DNA of 64,000 nucleotides, taken from NCBI RefSeq assembly GCF_000247815.1, contig NC_021674.1, positions 8,562,077 to 8,626,076 of the forward strand, read 5' to 3'. Of the stretch, positions 13,901-28,900 are shown piece by piece. Within the stretch, counting starts at the first letter, position 1. Each line of letters starts with the position of its first letter. The notes beneath the pieces are model-generated. The model was not told where the DNA came from, did no database searches, and saw only the letters and a list, made by a program, of their open reading frames with translations. Position numbers and translations under genes: made by a program. This DNA is from Ficedula albicollis (taxonomy: Eukaryota > Chordata > Aves > Passeriformes > Muscicapidae).

Positions 13901-16900
13901 CAGTTCAATGCAGTCCCTTTAACATTTGAAAATTAGATACCATATTTCTAGAGGATAAAAGTAATTACATTTATCCAAGTTCTAAAAATGAATAAAGTAT
14001 TTTTCTTGGAATTGCCTAATTATTCGGCTTGTACAATTTTTAAGACTGAACTCTCCTGAACTATCTATAGTTGCTCCCCAAACCTCCAAACTTCATACAC
14101 AATTTGGAATTCTACACACAGCATATTGTACTAGTCAAGGTAGCAATACCTTTAATAACTGCAGCTGATCAAATGTGAGTTCTTTGACCGCAATCTCAAA
14201 CAGTTCCAAAGGCTCTGTATCCAGTTTCTTTGAAGAGAACCAACACATAATTAAGCATCACTGAAAATAACAAAGCCTGCACAGCTTTTATACAGTAGCA
14301 TTAAAAGCAATTCATGTTTCTTATTTTACTGATAAAGACACAAGTGTTATCTTATGATTAAGATTACCAGTTTTCACAAGACAAAACAGGAACTTAAAAA
14401 CATAAAACAGGTGTCAGTTTGAGAAAAACTTAGTGTTTGGCCTTCCATGCAAGTCAGAGGCTTTAAAGTTCTTTCTTCTCAAAATGTTAGCATAATTATT
14501 CTGTAAAAACTTGACTGGTTAATGTATTCAGGAAAGATGTTTGCAAGTAAAGAAATGCAGTAAAAAAATATTCCGAGGCAGTCCAGTTTACTGCTGTTTA
14601 TCCAATGTCTCAGAAACTAATAAAAAAAGATAAATGTCATGTGGTAAAACTCACACACACAGACCACTCCCAAAATAAACATCTGGTGTCAAAAAAATCT
14701 GTCTATTTCTCACTTTCTCTCTTCACTAAGAAATTTTTCCCGAGCAAGACAATACTGAGTGAAGATACATTGAATATTCATTCCTCTCAGTCAAAGTCCC
14801 ATTTCCACAACTGTTCAAAATCAAGCTTCTTATAAATTGCAATATTGCAATGGGTGTGGGAGTTTGATGACACTAGACTCACTGCCCAGAAGACAGGGCA
14901 GTGTGCCCTGCAATCTCTCTCTGCATTCACTGCCAGAACTAGGATGGAAGATAACCAGAACAGGACAGAAAGCAAACATTTCAGGCCTGAGTATAAGAAA
15001 ACCCCACAAGCACCACTGAATATAGTAAGAGTTGTCTGCTTTTTTCTTTCAAATCTTAAGTCAGAAAGAAGCTAAATAGTAACTACAAGGTGGGCTCAAA
15101 GAGTGCCAAACCATGCATCTGAAATGCTGCTGCCACGACATCAAAAGGAAAAAACTTCCCCGCTCTATGCACGAAGTGATACTGCATATTTATTCCCATT
15201 CCATCCCTTGAGGCCCTAGAATTATTTCTATGAGAGCTTGACATTTTACATTTCTGGAACGAGCATATTTATACATGAAATACAGATATTATCTTCTTTA
15301 CCTTTTTCATGGCCATGCAACATGTGAGATCGTGGTATACTATAGGTACATGATCTTTAGAAAGATGTACATCAAATTCCACAAATGCTGCTCCCTACAG
15401 AAAATTGAAAAAAACACAGAACAATTAAAGGACTACAGAACTGCATGCAAGTACTGTCAAGTATTCACAGGTCCTGGACATCAAGCAGAAGTTGAATACA
15501 ACCGGCTGTTACCAGTTAAACCATGCTTAGCAATGGATTATTAATGATAATTATATTTATTATCTTAATTGCCATAATACAGACATACATATATGTATAT
15601 ATCTTGCTTAATCTTGTAAACTCTCTAGTATGATTCAAGTCTTGTGAACCTGATTACAGAGAAAGACTAAGATGATTTTTTAGACACAAATGTTTTAAAC
15701 ACAGATGACTTTGAGGCATCTTCCTCCTTCCTCCCTACCACCACACCAAGAGACAAGTGATGGCTCCATATTGCCAAGGCTTTAGGGAGACATTCCATAT
15801 AGGAACAAACTTCTGGAGCCACTAGGGAGCAACACAGTAGCTCTAAGTACAGTCTTTTGGAAAAGAGGGAGGGCCAGAAAGAAAGAGAAACACAGTAACA
15901 GATTTGGGTTGGTTTTTTTTTTACTTATATTGACTGTCTGCAAATCATTACTTTGATGGCCTCCAAGAATACCACTTATCAAATTATCACCCTGACACCC
16001 ACTTTTTCAACCAGCACAGAGGGAAAATAGGACATTTTTCAGCCCTTTTCTCAGCAGTAATATTTTCAGAGTGGTGGCTTTCAGCCTTTTCAATCTGCAA
16101 ATAGACAAAAGCATTTCTCTGGTGATGCTGCTGATGACTCCACAGCAAGTTTCTGCCTCAATGCATATTTCTTGTGAGCATTTTAAAAGCTGTCTATAAA
16201 CCTGTAGTGTCCATGCAGGGAACAAGACCCACTGCTCAAAACAGTAATTTAGTAGCTACAGTTTTATTCAGTGATCAAGATTACTGGAAAGAATAGAGTG
16301 ACCACTTCCATCAAAGATTTTAGGCACGTGGAGCTATTATCTCCCAAAATGGAAGTTCTGTCTTAGGATTTCAAGTCTTCACTGCAGCAAGCACCAAAAC
16401 AAGGATTGGTTTATTCTACTAGCTCAGGTCCCAAGTCACATTTTCAGACAGCAAGCTTCAGTACACAGCAGTCCCTGAGCAAGACCTTTACCACCTGAGA
16501 GGATGCTGACAGACTCCACCAGTGCCGAAATTTTATTCCTTTTTTCAAATTGTCTGTTCAGGGTTGAGATTAAAATTCTCCCTGCATTAGAACACCACTA
16601 GAATATGCTAAATAGAAGCTCTGATTTTTTTTTTAAGAGACTTGAGAATGAGAGTCTGATCTACTACTAACTTCCCATAACCCAGGCAAATTCCACAGTG
16701 ACTTTATCAAATTTACATCAGTGCAATTACCATTCACTATATTGAATCATGCAAATTAAGCACACAAGCCAACCTAGCTTGCACTAGACAAGTTCAGTGT
16801 GTGTGAAAATGTGTGTACATACATGACTAGCAGCACTCCTCAGGGATGCAATGGTGTTCTCCTGAACTTTAGCAAGCCTGAAACAACAGCCAAGAAAAAG

Positions 16901-19900
16901 GGTTTGTTAGACATTGAAACAACAGAAATACAGATTGGAAGTTTCTGTTTTAGAGAATACCCACAACTTGATACTTAAGTAAATAACTATGGGTTGCAGC
17001 TTTTTAAACTGTCCACTTCCTCAACTGATTTCAGTGACACAAAACAACTTCTCCTTTATAAAATGCAAACAAACTTACCTAGTTGTTGTTGTAGAATTCC
17101 CTGCTCCCCTATGTCCAACATCCAGAGTTGTTCTTGGTTTCCAGTATTTTGAATATGAAGCCTTCATATCACAAGCATATCCCTGGATTGGTTTGATAAT
17201 TATGTAGTCCACTGCAAGAAAAACAGCAGTAATGCTTCACATGTCAGTAAACAGCAGATGGCTTTGAGGAAAGTTATCTGCATCTGTTGTTGGTATTAAC
17301 TGTACCTCTAACTTTTCCAATTGTCTTCCTTGGATTTCTGCTCATAATAGCAAGTGTAAGAATTCCAGCACTCTTTCCGAGCTCTGCAATTGTGGATGAC
17401 AGGAGGCAGGCAGAGCCTACGTGACCTGGGAGCACATCATCTTGTACCACCTTCTCACCTAAATCCTCCTAAAAGCAGAACAAACAAAAACCCAAAACTC
17501 CTACTGTTAGATGTGAGTGAGAATTCCAAACAAACTCTTCTGGCTTGCTCTTCAAGACACAACACATGTTTCTTGTGTTACACAGAATACTCATTTCAGC
17601 TGAAATTGTTTAATGTAACAGTGAGTTATGAATTACTATCAAGAAAACGAAAACTTTGACAGAAATCTACAAAAGTCCTGTTTTTCTTTGACAACCTTTA
17701 TATTTTATAAGCTTTTCAGATAAAAATAGCATGCATGGAATCGTCTGTCTCCTAAAACACCCAAGTCCTGTTTAGAACAAAAATTAACTGGAATAATATT
17801 TATACTTGAAATGCTAAAAAACTTAGTATGCATTTGCAGGGAGGAACTAATACACAGAATGTGTACTTGACCAAAGTCAAGATCAGGAACTATGTAGACA
17901 TTTCACAATTATGACTGTAAGCAATCTTGAAGGCATTTCCAGACCAAAAAGAGAATGCTTAAAAAACTTTATTCAGTGTAAGTAGTTTCTTTTAAAAATA
18001 AATTAAAATATTAAGATCTTTCAGGGGAAAAAATAGTCCAAAATAACAGACACAGTAGTGAGAATCCACTTTTAATCTGCATGAGTTAGTTCAGAGAAAT
18101 CTCTTTTTTATAATATAAAAATTTAGGTTCAATAATTTGTGATATAACCAGTTCATATACACATTGTACAGGTTGAAGTAGGAGAAGCATAACTTAGCAC
18201 TGATAAAGGATTAGTATCAAGCCAACCTAACAGCATGCAGTACTGCACACACAGATTCAAGTCTAACTTGCACTGACTTCTAAATAAGCAGAACTGAAAA
18301 ACTTCCTGCGTCACATCAAGAAGGCTCACAAAAACCTCTCAATAAATGGGCTGGGAATCAATAGCCTCACAATTTACATGTAAACAAATCCCAAAGATCA
18401 AGAACATCAGGCTCTGTTTCAACAGTGAAACCTTCACAATAATTGACTTGAGCTCCCACAGGCAGACTGCAGTTGCTAGGGGTAAAGAGACGTACCTCAA
18501 AAAAATCGAATATTAATTCCAAGTTATCGGGCTCCATGGTTTGTATTGTGTATTCTATCCATCGGTCTGGCTGCAAAGCATAGCCGCAGTCCGGCTGAGT
18601 GTGCCGACACTTGTAGTCTTCGTTGGTGATTAAGGAGAACTCCACCGTGTTTGCCATTTTCTGAGGGACAGTAGGGGACGTCTTCTCTTGGCTCTCCTCG
18701 TCATAGTCCTTCTCTAGGCCTTCTAGGGTCAATTTTACTCTACTCAACCAGAAACACAAAACAAATGGTTAGGTCACTGCAGTGCCTTTGTGAATGACAA
18801 AGATTTAGGTAAAAGCTCAAGCAGGAATACAAGAATTCTTCTCAACTCCACCGCTCACAGAACAGCACTGTATACAGTGGGTCATCACACTAGCAAGAGT
18901 TTGCAGCCATCGTCTAAATCCTATTTTAGTCAGATTTCAGTGCTCAAGTCACTGCTAAAAGTTGAACCTGGGTAAATATGAAAACTCTACTAGTGGTCTG
19001 AAAAGCAGCACACCACCAGAATATTTGGGCTGCCAGACAGCCTTCCTGTGAGACTGACACCCATAATGCCTACAGGCTGAAGAAAAGCACTGAAAACTGC
19101 AGTGATCATCAAGATCAAGACTTGAACATTGGTGACTGCTGATATGTCTCTTTGATAAGACAGATAAGTATACTCTAATAGACATTACTAATACAGACTG
19201 AAGTAATTAGTCCCTTGAAAAATCCTAAACGAGCATGTAAACTGAATGGAATTCTGAAAAACCCAGAACTGAGAAGCATAAACCTCTCTATAAGACTCAG
19301 AGTCCTTTATCACACAGAGCAAACCTTCCAGACAAAATGAGTTATGTCAGTGATGTAAGTATACATGAGTAAACCAAATCCCTTCCTGCATCACAGGCAC
19401 AGCAGATGAGATACGGGATTATCATTTATAGATGCCAAGTTACCAGTAAAACTGAAGCCATATCTCAAAGAAATAATTACAATCATAGAAACCTATTACA
19501 CCAAGTCCACACTGAAATATATCCTCATAAAAAAAAGTGACAACACAGGTACTCCAGAAACTTGAAAAATGACATTGCCGTAGCGAGTAACAGTGACAGA
19601 AACTACTGGACAGATCCAACATTTTAGGACAGAGGATTTAGTGAATGCATCTAGCTTATCAAGTTTTATTTCAACCATTTAATTTAATTTTAATTTTTGA
19701 AGCTGGCTTCAAAAATTGCTCTCTCTACCTGCTATAACATGCAAGGAAAAATGGCAAATCTGTAGAGAACACAATATAAGTATTAAATCTCGCAGAAGAG
19801 CATCGTATTAAATAAACCTTCCCCTTATCAGCAAATCTGGAATTGGTGGGAGGGGAAATCAAAACTGGAAAAAAATAAATAAATCAAGTATAAAAGATCC

Positions 19901-22900
19901 ATGGAATGGTTTGGTTGGGAAGGGATCCTAAAGATCATCTAGCTCTAACCTCCCTACCACAGGCACCTCCTTTGGTTGGGAAGGGATCCTCTAGCTCTAA
20001 CCTCCCTACCACAGGCACCTCCAACTGAAGAGGCAGAGTGGGTACATTCCGTGTGAGTGGTTATGTTTTACCAGGCAGGAGGAGTTTTTCTAAGGCTTGG
20101 TATTAAGAGGAAGCTAAGACTATTCTGTATTTTCAAAAAATGCATGCTCATGATTTAAAGTTCCCACCACTCCAGGTGGGTTCCTCCAAGCCCCATTCAA
20201 CTTTGCCTTGAACACTTCCCAGGATTCAGCACCTACAACTCTGGACAACCTGTGCCTGTACCTTACCACCCATACACTTAACAATGCCGTCCTCATATCT
20301 AATCTAACCCTGTCCTCTTTCAGGTTAAAGCAGTTCTCCCTTGTCCTGTCACTCCAGGCCCTTGTCCAAAGTCCCTCTTCAGCTCTCCTTAAGGACTGCT
20401 ACAAAGGTCTCCCCAGAGTCTGCTCTTCTCTAGGCTGAAGAACACAGAATTTCTCATCCTGTCTCACAGCAGAAGAGTTCCAGACCTCTGAGCACCTTCA
20501 TGGTCTCCTCTGGAGTTTAACAGCTCCATGTATTTCTTATCCTGGGAGCCCAGAGCTGGATGCAGTTCTCCAGGTGGGGTCTCACCAATGCAGAGCAGGA
20601 GGCCAGAATTCCCTCCCTCTCCCTGCTGGCCACACTGCTACAGCTCAGAATGCACTTGGCCTTCTGGGTTGCAAGTGAGCAATGTGGGGCACACGGAACT
20701 TCTCATCAGCAACACTCCCAAGTCCTTCTCCTCAGGGCTGCTCTCCAGCCTGCAAGTGAGCAATGTGGGGCACACGGAGCTTCTCATCAGCAACACTGCC
20801 AAGTCCTTCTCCTCAGGGCTGCTCTCCAGCCATTCTCCACCCAGCCTGTACCTGGGATTGCTCCAACTCAGCTGCAGCACCTTGCACTTGGCCTTGCTGA
20901 ACTTGGTGAGATTTGAACCTCCTAAGCCTGTGAAGCTCCCTCTGGATGGCATCCCTCCCCTCCATGTGACTGCACCCCTCAGGGTGGTGTCATCAGCAAA
21001 TTACTGAAGGGACACTCCATCCTATTTTCCATGCCACCAACACCACCAACCCCTGAGGGATACCCCTCATCCCTGGTTTTCACTTGGATATCAAGCTGCT
21101 GACCACAACACCCAGAGCAACCACCCAGCCAAATCCTTATCCACCGCGTGCAACAGGGCAGTCCTCTAAACAGCAGGACTAAGATACCCATTTCTGACAA
21201 TTAACTGTGGAGTTATAATAATGCCTGCTTTTTGAGACACCTCTGCAGAGAAAAGCACCAAACGGATTTAAGTAAGAACCTAAGAACACTACCATTTTGG
21301 CCAAAAAGCAAGAAACACCAAGAAAGTTTGGAGTAGGTATTTGTGCTTTAACACCTGGAAATTGAGGTATTAGCAACCCAAAATTAATTTAAAGGCTACA
21401 TTGAGTCCAAAAAAGATATCACCAGTATTGACAATTAACATGAGGTAAATTGCATACTGAGATGAACAGGCTCTTACCTAAACCTTGATGTTTTAAATTT
21501 CTTCTTAGATATCAGTACAGGGGGTTTCTCAGAATAATGCAGACGTAGCCTTATTTCTGTCTGACATGTCAGCCACCCAGAATCCACAGTTTTAATACCA
21601 TCTATCAAAAGCCAAACAGAAAGAAGACAGTTTAGTAACTTATTTTAGGGAGACCTAGGCAGTTCCTCTTGCCATCATCTTCCAGATAATCCTCCTTATC
21701 ACCAGCCTTGATTTATAGAAATACAAGAAGTTGGGTGCAGCCTTTCCCCAGTCTTCCTGAACTACCCAGAACAGCTAACAGATACTGCAGTTGTCTGCTG
21801 GCTTTTAAGGGGATTAAACAGGAACAGTGATCATGTGTAAACTATCTGCAGGATAGCACTGAGTAACATTCCCTTGTCCTGGGATCCCCCAACACATGGA
21901 ATAATGCTGACGGGAACTCTGAAGGTTCATAAGCAATTAGAGGTTCCCTGTGCCTGATAAGATACAGATGTGTCCAACAGCTCATCATAATCAGTGCAAA
22001 TCTGCAGGACAGGGTACAGCAGCAGTTCTGATGAAAAGCACGGAGAATCCTCACCCTGAACACCAAAACAAGGAAAGCCTACAAGCAGGAGGACCAGAAA
22101 CACAAGCTGCAAGCCAGGTGCTGAAGCAAACCCCACAGTTTTGAAGATCTCCTAAAGAGCCAAACCTGTCATTTGATGAGGATATGAGGGGAAAATGGAA
22201 AAGCTTGAAGACAAGACTTATGAGGTATGATAAAGGGTTACTTTCAGTCTTAGAGGATTGAGCATTAAGTGAGAGGTGGGTGAGAACTGCCAGAAGTGAG
22301 ACATTTGTGCACACACGAGAACGTGAGATGAGGGCTTAGCACAACCTTTTGGCTGCTGCACCTCCAACTGAAGAGGCAGAGTGGGTACATTCCGTGTGAG
22401 TGGTTATGTTTTACCAGGCAGGAGGAGATTTTCTAAGGCTTGGTATTAAGAGGAAGCTAAGACTATTCTGTATTTTCAAAAAATGCATGCTCATGATTTA
22501 AAGTTCCCAAATTTCAACCTTTTAGACCATCAAAGTGACAACACTTCAACTCTTCCTAGCAGTCTCTTATTAACATTACAAGGGATAACAGCCTGACTGT
22601 GAACTCACAAATGCTGGATACAAAAGTAACTGGAAAAGCACAGAAAACTATCATAGGCAACTCTTCTCAAAACCCATAATCTCAAACATTTTTCAATTAC
22701 AAGACTTAACCTTGTTTAAATTAAATTCATGGTAAAGAATAAAGGTTAATATATCTCACTTACTACAGATTCCAAACTCTCCATCGTCGACAGTAATTTC
22801 ATTTTCTAGAATTAAAAGGAATGGTAAAGAATGGAAAAAGTAATTAGCATTCACATTTAAAAATCATTGCCAAGTTAAATTAATTCTACTTTTCCATTTA

Positions 22901-25900
22901 ATTTCTAAAAAGTGTATCTAAAAAAAGGTAGGAAAACTGAAACAGACAAAAGCAGCATGTTTTTTGCAACCTTCTACATAAAGACTGATCTCAATTCACG
23001 CTTTTTCTCAGTTTCTGCATGAAAAAAAAACCAACCAACACACAAAAATACCACATTTCACTTCAAGTAATCTGAACTGAGAGTAAAATAGTTGCGCAAT
23101 TTTCTGGCTTGCTGCAGTATTTTGCTGATAACTACATCCCACTAGTATCTAAGATGCTTTACTGATCAAAGTAACACCAAAGACATTAAATTTTCTTGCA
23201 AACATATAAGAAAGTTGTCCTGCTGCACATTAAAAGCTTTTAAATCAAGTTAGTCACAATTAAAATGTTTATTCTGCCCACATGACAGAAACCAACCTAG
23301 CATGAAATATTGAAAATGCTCAGTTCACACTTAAGTTTTATCCTAACTCTTCCCAAAGCTTTAAGAACTGAAATCTTAAGGCACTAGGTAAATTCACCAG
23401 CATTAACAGAACTGCGATAGTCTAAAAAACCATGCATTTCTCAAAACATAAAACTTCACATAATTTTGCCTCTAGAGTGGTTAATCCTTTTTTCCCTGGA
23501 GAACAATTCAGCTCCTAACCTAATTTCTCAATAATCACAGGCAACAATTTAGGATCAAAATGACCCAGTACAAATATACTGTGTTAGCTGCATTTTCTTA
23601 AAAACTGCCTATGAAGAATGAAGTATCACTTGGGGGAAAAAAAATCCCAACTGTTTAGAATGAAGTAATCTAAATTTAGAGATAAAGTCTAGGCCCTAAC
23701 AGAGGACAGGCTGCTTTTCTTACCAGTTACTGACAAATACAGAAATAACCTTCTTACAGGAATAGAAACCCTACAAATTCAACTGAAATTAAAAATAAAA
23801 AAAAAAAAAGGGAGAACACAATATGATCATGTTACTATTAATGAGCAACAAAAAGTTTCTTTGATATCACCTTCCTTCTAGAAGACATTTTTTCAAATAA
23901 TTAGAAGACTTCCTAACAAATGTGAACTTCTAAGTGTGGGGAAAATTACACTTTTCATGTGCTAGAAAAGACCGTGCATAAAACATGCCATAGCAGCGTA
24001 AGAGATCTAAACTACAAGCTACATTCAAAGGTTATTTCACTCACTCTTAAACCTCAAACTTTTCCCCTGTTCAGAAAAGCATTAGTAATTTACATGTAAG
24101 TCTGCATGCCACCCTCTCCTTCAGCAAAATACATTTCTGCTAAATTGCCAGGTAAATAAGTCCATTCATATTTCTATTGTCATTAATCCCTTTACTTAAA
24201 TTACCCTAATGAAACGTTTTTGGTTTAAAATTTTACTAATTAAATAGTAGTTAAATAAAAACAGCAGTGACTTCACACCCTCCCCCTCATTTTCTTAAAA
24301 AGATAATATGGATCCTTAGTCTCAAAGAATTAAGCTTACAGAAAATTATTACAATTCCAAATTAGTAAAAAAAACCAACCCACATAATCTTAAGGATGAC
24401 AGCAAAGAATTTCACATCCACTCCATTTTTGAAGCCACTTGTGCATATATACACATATATTTTGAGAGTAAGGCCCATGTTGTGCAAAGAAAAAGTCTAT
24501 ACCTCCCACACATTAATAAATTTAAGTATTTTAAAACTATAGCTATCAATCCCTCTAAACCAGTGTGCAGCATATCAGCAATCTTATGCATATGCCTCAA
24601 ACAGATGCAGTTGATGCCCATACCTAAAGGGGTAATTGATCGTGGTTGTAGATGAGTCTCCCACGTGTGAACTATGACTTCGCAGGGACCATCGATAGTC
24701 TGTAATTTAAAAGTTAAATGTCTGCAATAATTTCTTTTGTTAGATCTGACTTTGTACCCATGAAGCTGTTCGGGATGGTTGTGAACTAAACTTAAGAGAT
24801 TTAAGGAAGTAACAGAAGAAGAAGAAGAAGAAGAAAGAGAAGAGAACAGAGAGAGAGAGACTGAAGGGGAGAGAAAGAAAACAGATGAGGCTTCTTACCC
24901 TTGCAACTGCTGATGACTCTGATGTGTTGTGAGTACATATGACAAAACTTGTGACAGTCTGATATGGCAGAGAAGTTACATGGAATCATTAAACCTTTAC
25001 TGCTAACAGATACTCTGCTGGACTACTTTAGTTTCCTTTTGGTACAAAAAAATTTAACTCATTAAGAGTGCTCACTTTGTTGTCAAGCTACAGCAACAGT
25101 TTATGAAAAACACACCCAACATCTCTAATTCCAAACAGCACTCAGCATCTACTCATGCACATAGCAGTTGCAGGGGTGGGTTCTCCTTCAAAATTTGCCT
25201 TACCAAATTCAAAGACTATAAAACAGTTATTTTAGTTGTGGTACTGGAAAACAAGTTATTTAATTAAGTTGCTTAATTAAAACATAAATAATTGATCCAA
25301 TCAGCCAGCAATGAAGGCCCTGAAGTCTATTCCAGCTAGTGCAGGATAAATTAGATTCTTTCATTAAAAAGAAATACTGTCCATCAAAAGAATACATTTG
25401 TTGACAAACATAGCCAAGACTCAGATAATCAGAACAGTAACACAACCTCTTCTCTCACAACAATTTAACTTTGAAATAGCTTTCTAGGTAAAAGCTTTTA
25501 GGTAACCACAACAACAGAGAGAACATGCCTGATTTCCAGTTCAGTCACCCTGAGAAGTTTCTCCTAGCATGGCACATTTGTTACTACCAGATGTAAAAAC
25601 CACTGTCAAATAGCTGCAATTTGTCATTTTGATGTTTTAGGGCTAAATAACCCTTGATTTCCAAAAAAAAAATTGCTACTACTGTCAGAAATGGAAACTT
25701 CAGTGCCAGCTTGTCCCAGTACTTTAGGTTCTTGTTTAAACAGATTTCAGACCCACAGGGACATCCGGACAAGCTTCAAACTCAGCAGTAAAATTACACA
25801 GGACCATAATGCTTTGTCCCATGACAGCTCACTCAATGAATTCTTTACAGGCAGATGGGATTTCTTGACATACACTGACCACATTTAATCTCCCATGCCT

Positions 25901-28900
25901 TTGGGAGGGTTAACAGTAAACACCAAACATTTAACAAGTGCTCAGTAGGATAGGATTGCTCTGTAAGCCTCAGCTAAAACAACGCTCATAATGAGTTCAG
26001 AGGCATCACACTTAAAGGTCATGTCAGAATAAAACACATATGCTTAGTTATGTTTTAAAGACAGAATACATGTAAAATATAAATAAAATTGTATTACTGC
26101 TTCCAGTTTACTCCTGTTAAGGGGCAGTTTTAGCTCCCAACATCTCACTGCTGCCACAATGACCACACTTAGGATTTCTAGAAAAGTAAATATTAACTTT
26201 CTTTCCCCTTCTTTCACAGCACAGTGACATTTGCCTAATGACAGTTTCTAAAGCTGCAAACCATGTTTGTCAGCAGGGAGGCTGTCATTTACTCCCACCA
26301 TGCAGGCATGCAAGATCTCTGACAGCAGCTCCCACTAACACAGGCACAACTTCAGTTTGTGAACCTGGGCAATGCAAATCTTCCTAACGTGAATTAAGCT
26401 GTTTTCTACAGAAGGTAAGCAAAGGTTTTCCCTTGTAAAATCCCCCAGTGTATTGTATGAAAATACCAATTTATTGCTTCCACTACTGTAACTGTCCATT
26501 CTAAATTCAGGTGTTAAAATGATGAGTTAATTTGAATAACATTATCCCAACAATAAGGACACCATGCCAGATACATTCAGCACAATTTCCTCTCCTGAAA
26601 GGAATACAATGGATTGATTGTGCATTTAATCCCAGGAACCCTCAACATTTTCTATACTAAGAAGAGCCAAGCAAAGCTACCTGGAAAGAAAGGGCAATTG
26701 ATTAGAGAACAGGCACAGGCAACACTAAGAACCCTCTCAATCCCTGCTCGGACCATCTGAGTTTACAAGCATTTAAAAAATGTTTTAATTACATGTAACA
26801 GAAGCCATTGTTACAATGAGGTCAAATAGTAATGTCATTTCAGTGGTATATACCGACCACATCAGAAAAGCAGCCCAGCTGAGCAGCAGAACTAAATGAT
26901 GTGTCATTAATACTAACAGTATGGTAATGTTGCCTAAAAGGAGAGTTTCTAGAGGACAGCCTTAAAAGGGCATCTATTCAAATGTCACATCCAGCATCTC
27001 ACAGGCAGTACACACACTGAGGTAATTGGCACTGTGGATCCTTTTCTACTAATACAGACACTTTGGGTTTTTTAAAAGCCAACACAAACATTATGTTACT
27101 TGATCTTTATTAGCTGAGTATCTGATGCAATTTTAAAGCTTTTAAAGGATATTCAAGAACTTTCTTTAAAAATCAAGTCCTCTTCCATTATGAGAAGCTG
27201 GGGCCTCCCTCCCCAGCAACCATTAGACACTTTTGAAATGAAGGGTAAAATGCCTATCTAGCATAATGGGTCAGAGGTGCAAAGCAGATGAACCATCTGT
27301 ATGAAGTGCCTGGGTACTCAGTACAATTAAATAACGAAAACACTTCTGTGGATGTTTCAATGGTAATTTAGGAGATCAGTTCTAAGGCTCCTGCTTTAAG
27401 GCAGCACAGAGTAGGCATTAGAGGGGGGGGGGAAACCCAAACCAAATCTTAAAACAAACACATTTATCCAAGTGCACTTCACTAATTACAACTATGTTTC
27501 AAGTATAATAATCTACTTCAATAATATGAAACAGCTAAATTAGACTTAATTGCTAAAGCTACATTTCTTACAAAAATCTCTCTGGATTTCTGTACCATGC
27601 AGAAGACAATAATTAAGCACTAAACTGAATAACTAAAGCCATTCAGCCATCATATCTAACTTGCAAGGAAGCAGCACATAAAAGTCACCTGGCAGGAAAT
27701 GCTGAGCTCAGTAGAGATTTCATAGCTCTAGTATTTCCAATAACAGTTTCACACACAATCTGCTATCTCCGCAGATGATAATTCCTTTCCTACTATCACG
27801 ACAACCATGGGTTCTTAACCTACAAAAAGCTTTTCTAAGGCATTAATTAAGGACTCTAGGTCTAAGTTTCACCTTTATTACTATAATCCAGGCACCAAAT
27901 GGATTTATTTACTTGCACTTAAAAAAATTAAATTTAATTCTCACTTGAAATCTCTGTAATTAAGCAGAAAGTGTGAAAAATGTCCTCCAATCCAGTTTTT
28001 GAAATCCTGCTACATGCACAGATAGCTTATTTCACACTTGCCTTGAAAGAAGTAACCCTGAACTTGCATGCTTATTTACAATTTTAAAAGCAAATACAGA
28101 ACACAGCTGAACAGAATAAGGTGTATTTCTTACTAAGGTTTTTAATATCCATCATGCAAACAATGTATGTAAAATTATTCTTCTAAAATGTAAGATACAC
28201 AAAAGGCAAATTCCAGCCAAGGGAGTTTTGGTGTGCCTCACACAAACCCCCTCATAACCCTAACCACGTCTGTCTCCGCCACAAACAGAAAGTGAGTGTA
28301 GAATAAAACCCAGGAAGATCCTCTCAGGGAGCTCACTGGTACCAGAATATGTTCAAGGAAAGAAAAACTTTGAGAAAAATAGTTTAAGTTACACATGCTT
28401 GGATGAAATAATATAGTATTTGTTTTTCTTTTAAAATGTTTAAGATCAAAATGTTTGCAACACAGTAAAATCTTTTGATATGCAGGAGCCAAGACCTGAC
28501 ATCAATTTTATAGTAAAATGTTCTTTGTATATATATTTATATTCATGCAAAAATTCTATGAATTTCAATATATTCAGTATTTTTAAAAAGCCCTGCTCTA
28601 TTTACATGACCACAATTATGTTATACCGATATGCTTCACTACAAACAAGACTTTCCATTACATCATACTTCCCTTTAAATAAAAAAAATTTAAGATCAAA
28701 TTATGATCTTCTTAAAGGGAGGGGAGAAAGACTTCATTTTTTTTTTTTTTAAAAAGTCCATTATTCTATTTCCTCATCTAGCCTATAGCACTACTATGGC
28801 TAATCTAGGAACTACCATCTCTCTCTGTAAATATGCATCACCCCCATCTTTGCCATCACTTTGTCCAACTCAAAAATCTGCAGATGCAGTTGCTGTAGAA

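Larger units (their letters stand above)
19900..21150 (-). mobile_element. CR1 LINE fragment, 3' end
   Basis: The plus strand reads the reverse complement of a CR1 3' region: GAATGGTTTGGTTGGGAAGG at the left, then the block with CTCCAGGTGGGGTCTCACC, then a stretch ending near ACCCAGCCAAATCCTTATCC. It is intronic in GPCPD1 and antisense CR1 relative to the window. It is interrupted by a 140-bp non-CR1 insert (20023-20166) and has two internal tandem duplications. Reading frames within it are not host genes. Confidence 0.9.

Noticed and set aside
18367..18495. Extension of GPCPD1 exon 7 past its donor
   Set aside because: The frame stays open by chance, but GTACGT at 18495 and the match of the next exon to the family place the exon end at 18496.
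20528..21007. 159-codon plus-strand frame and its overlapping partners
   Set aside because: The region is a CR1 3' fragment read in the antisense direction; the repeated peptide comes from the 81-bp doublet.
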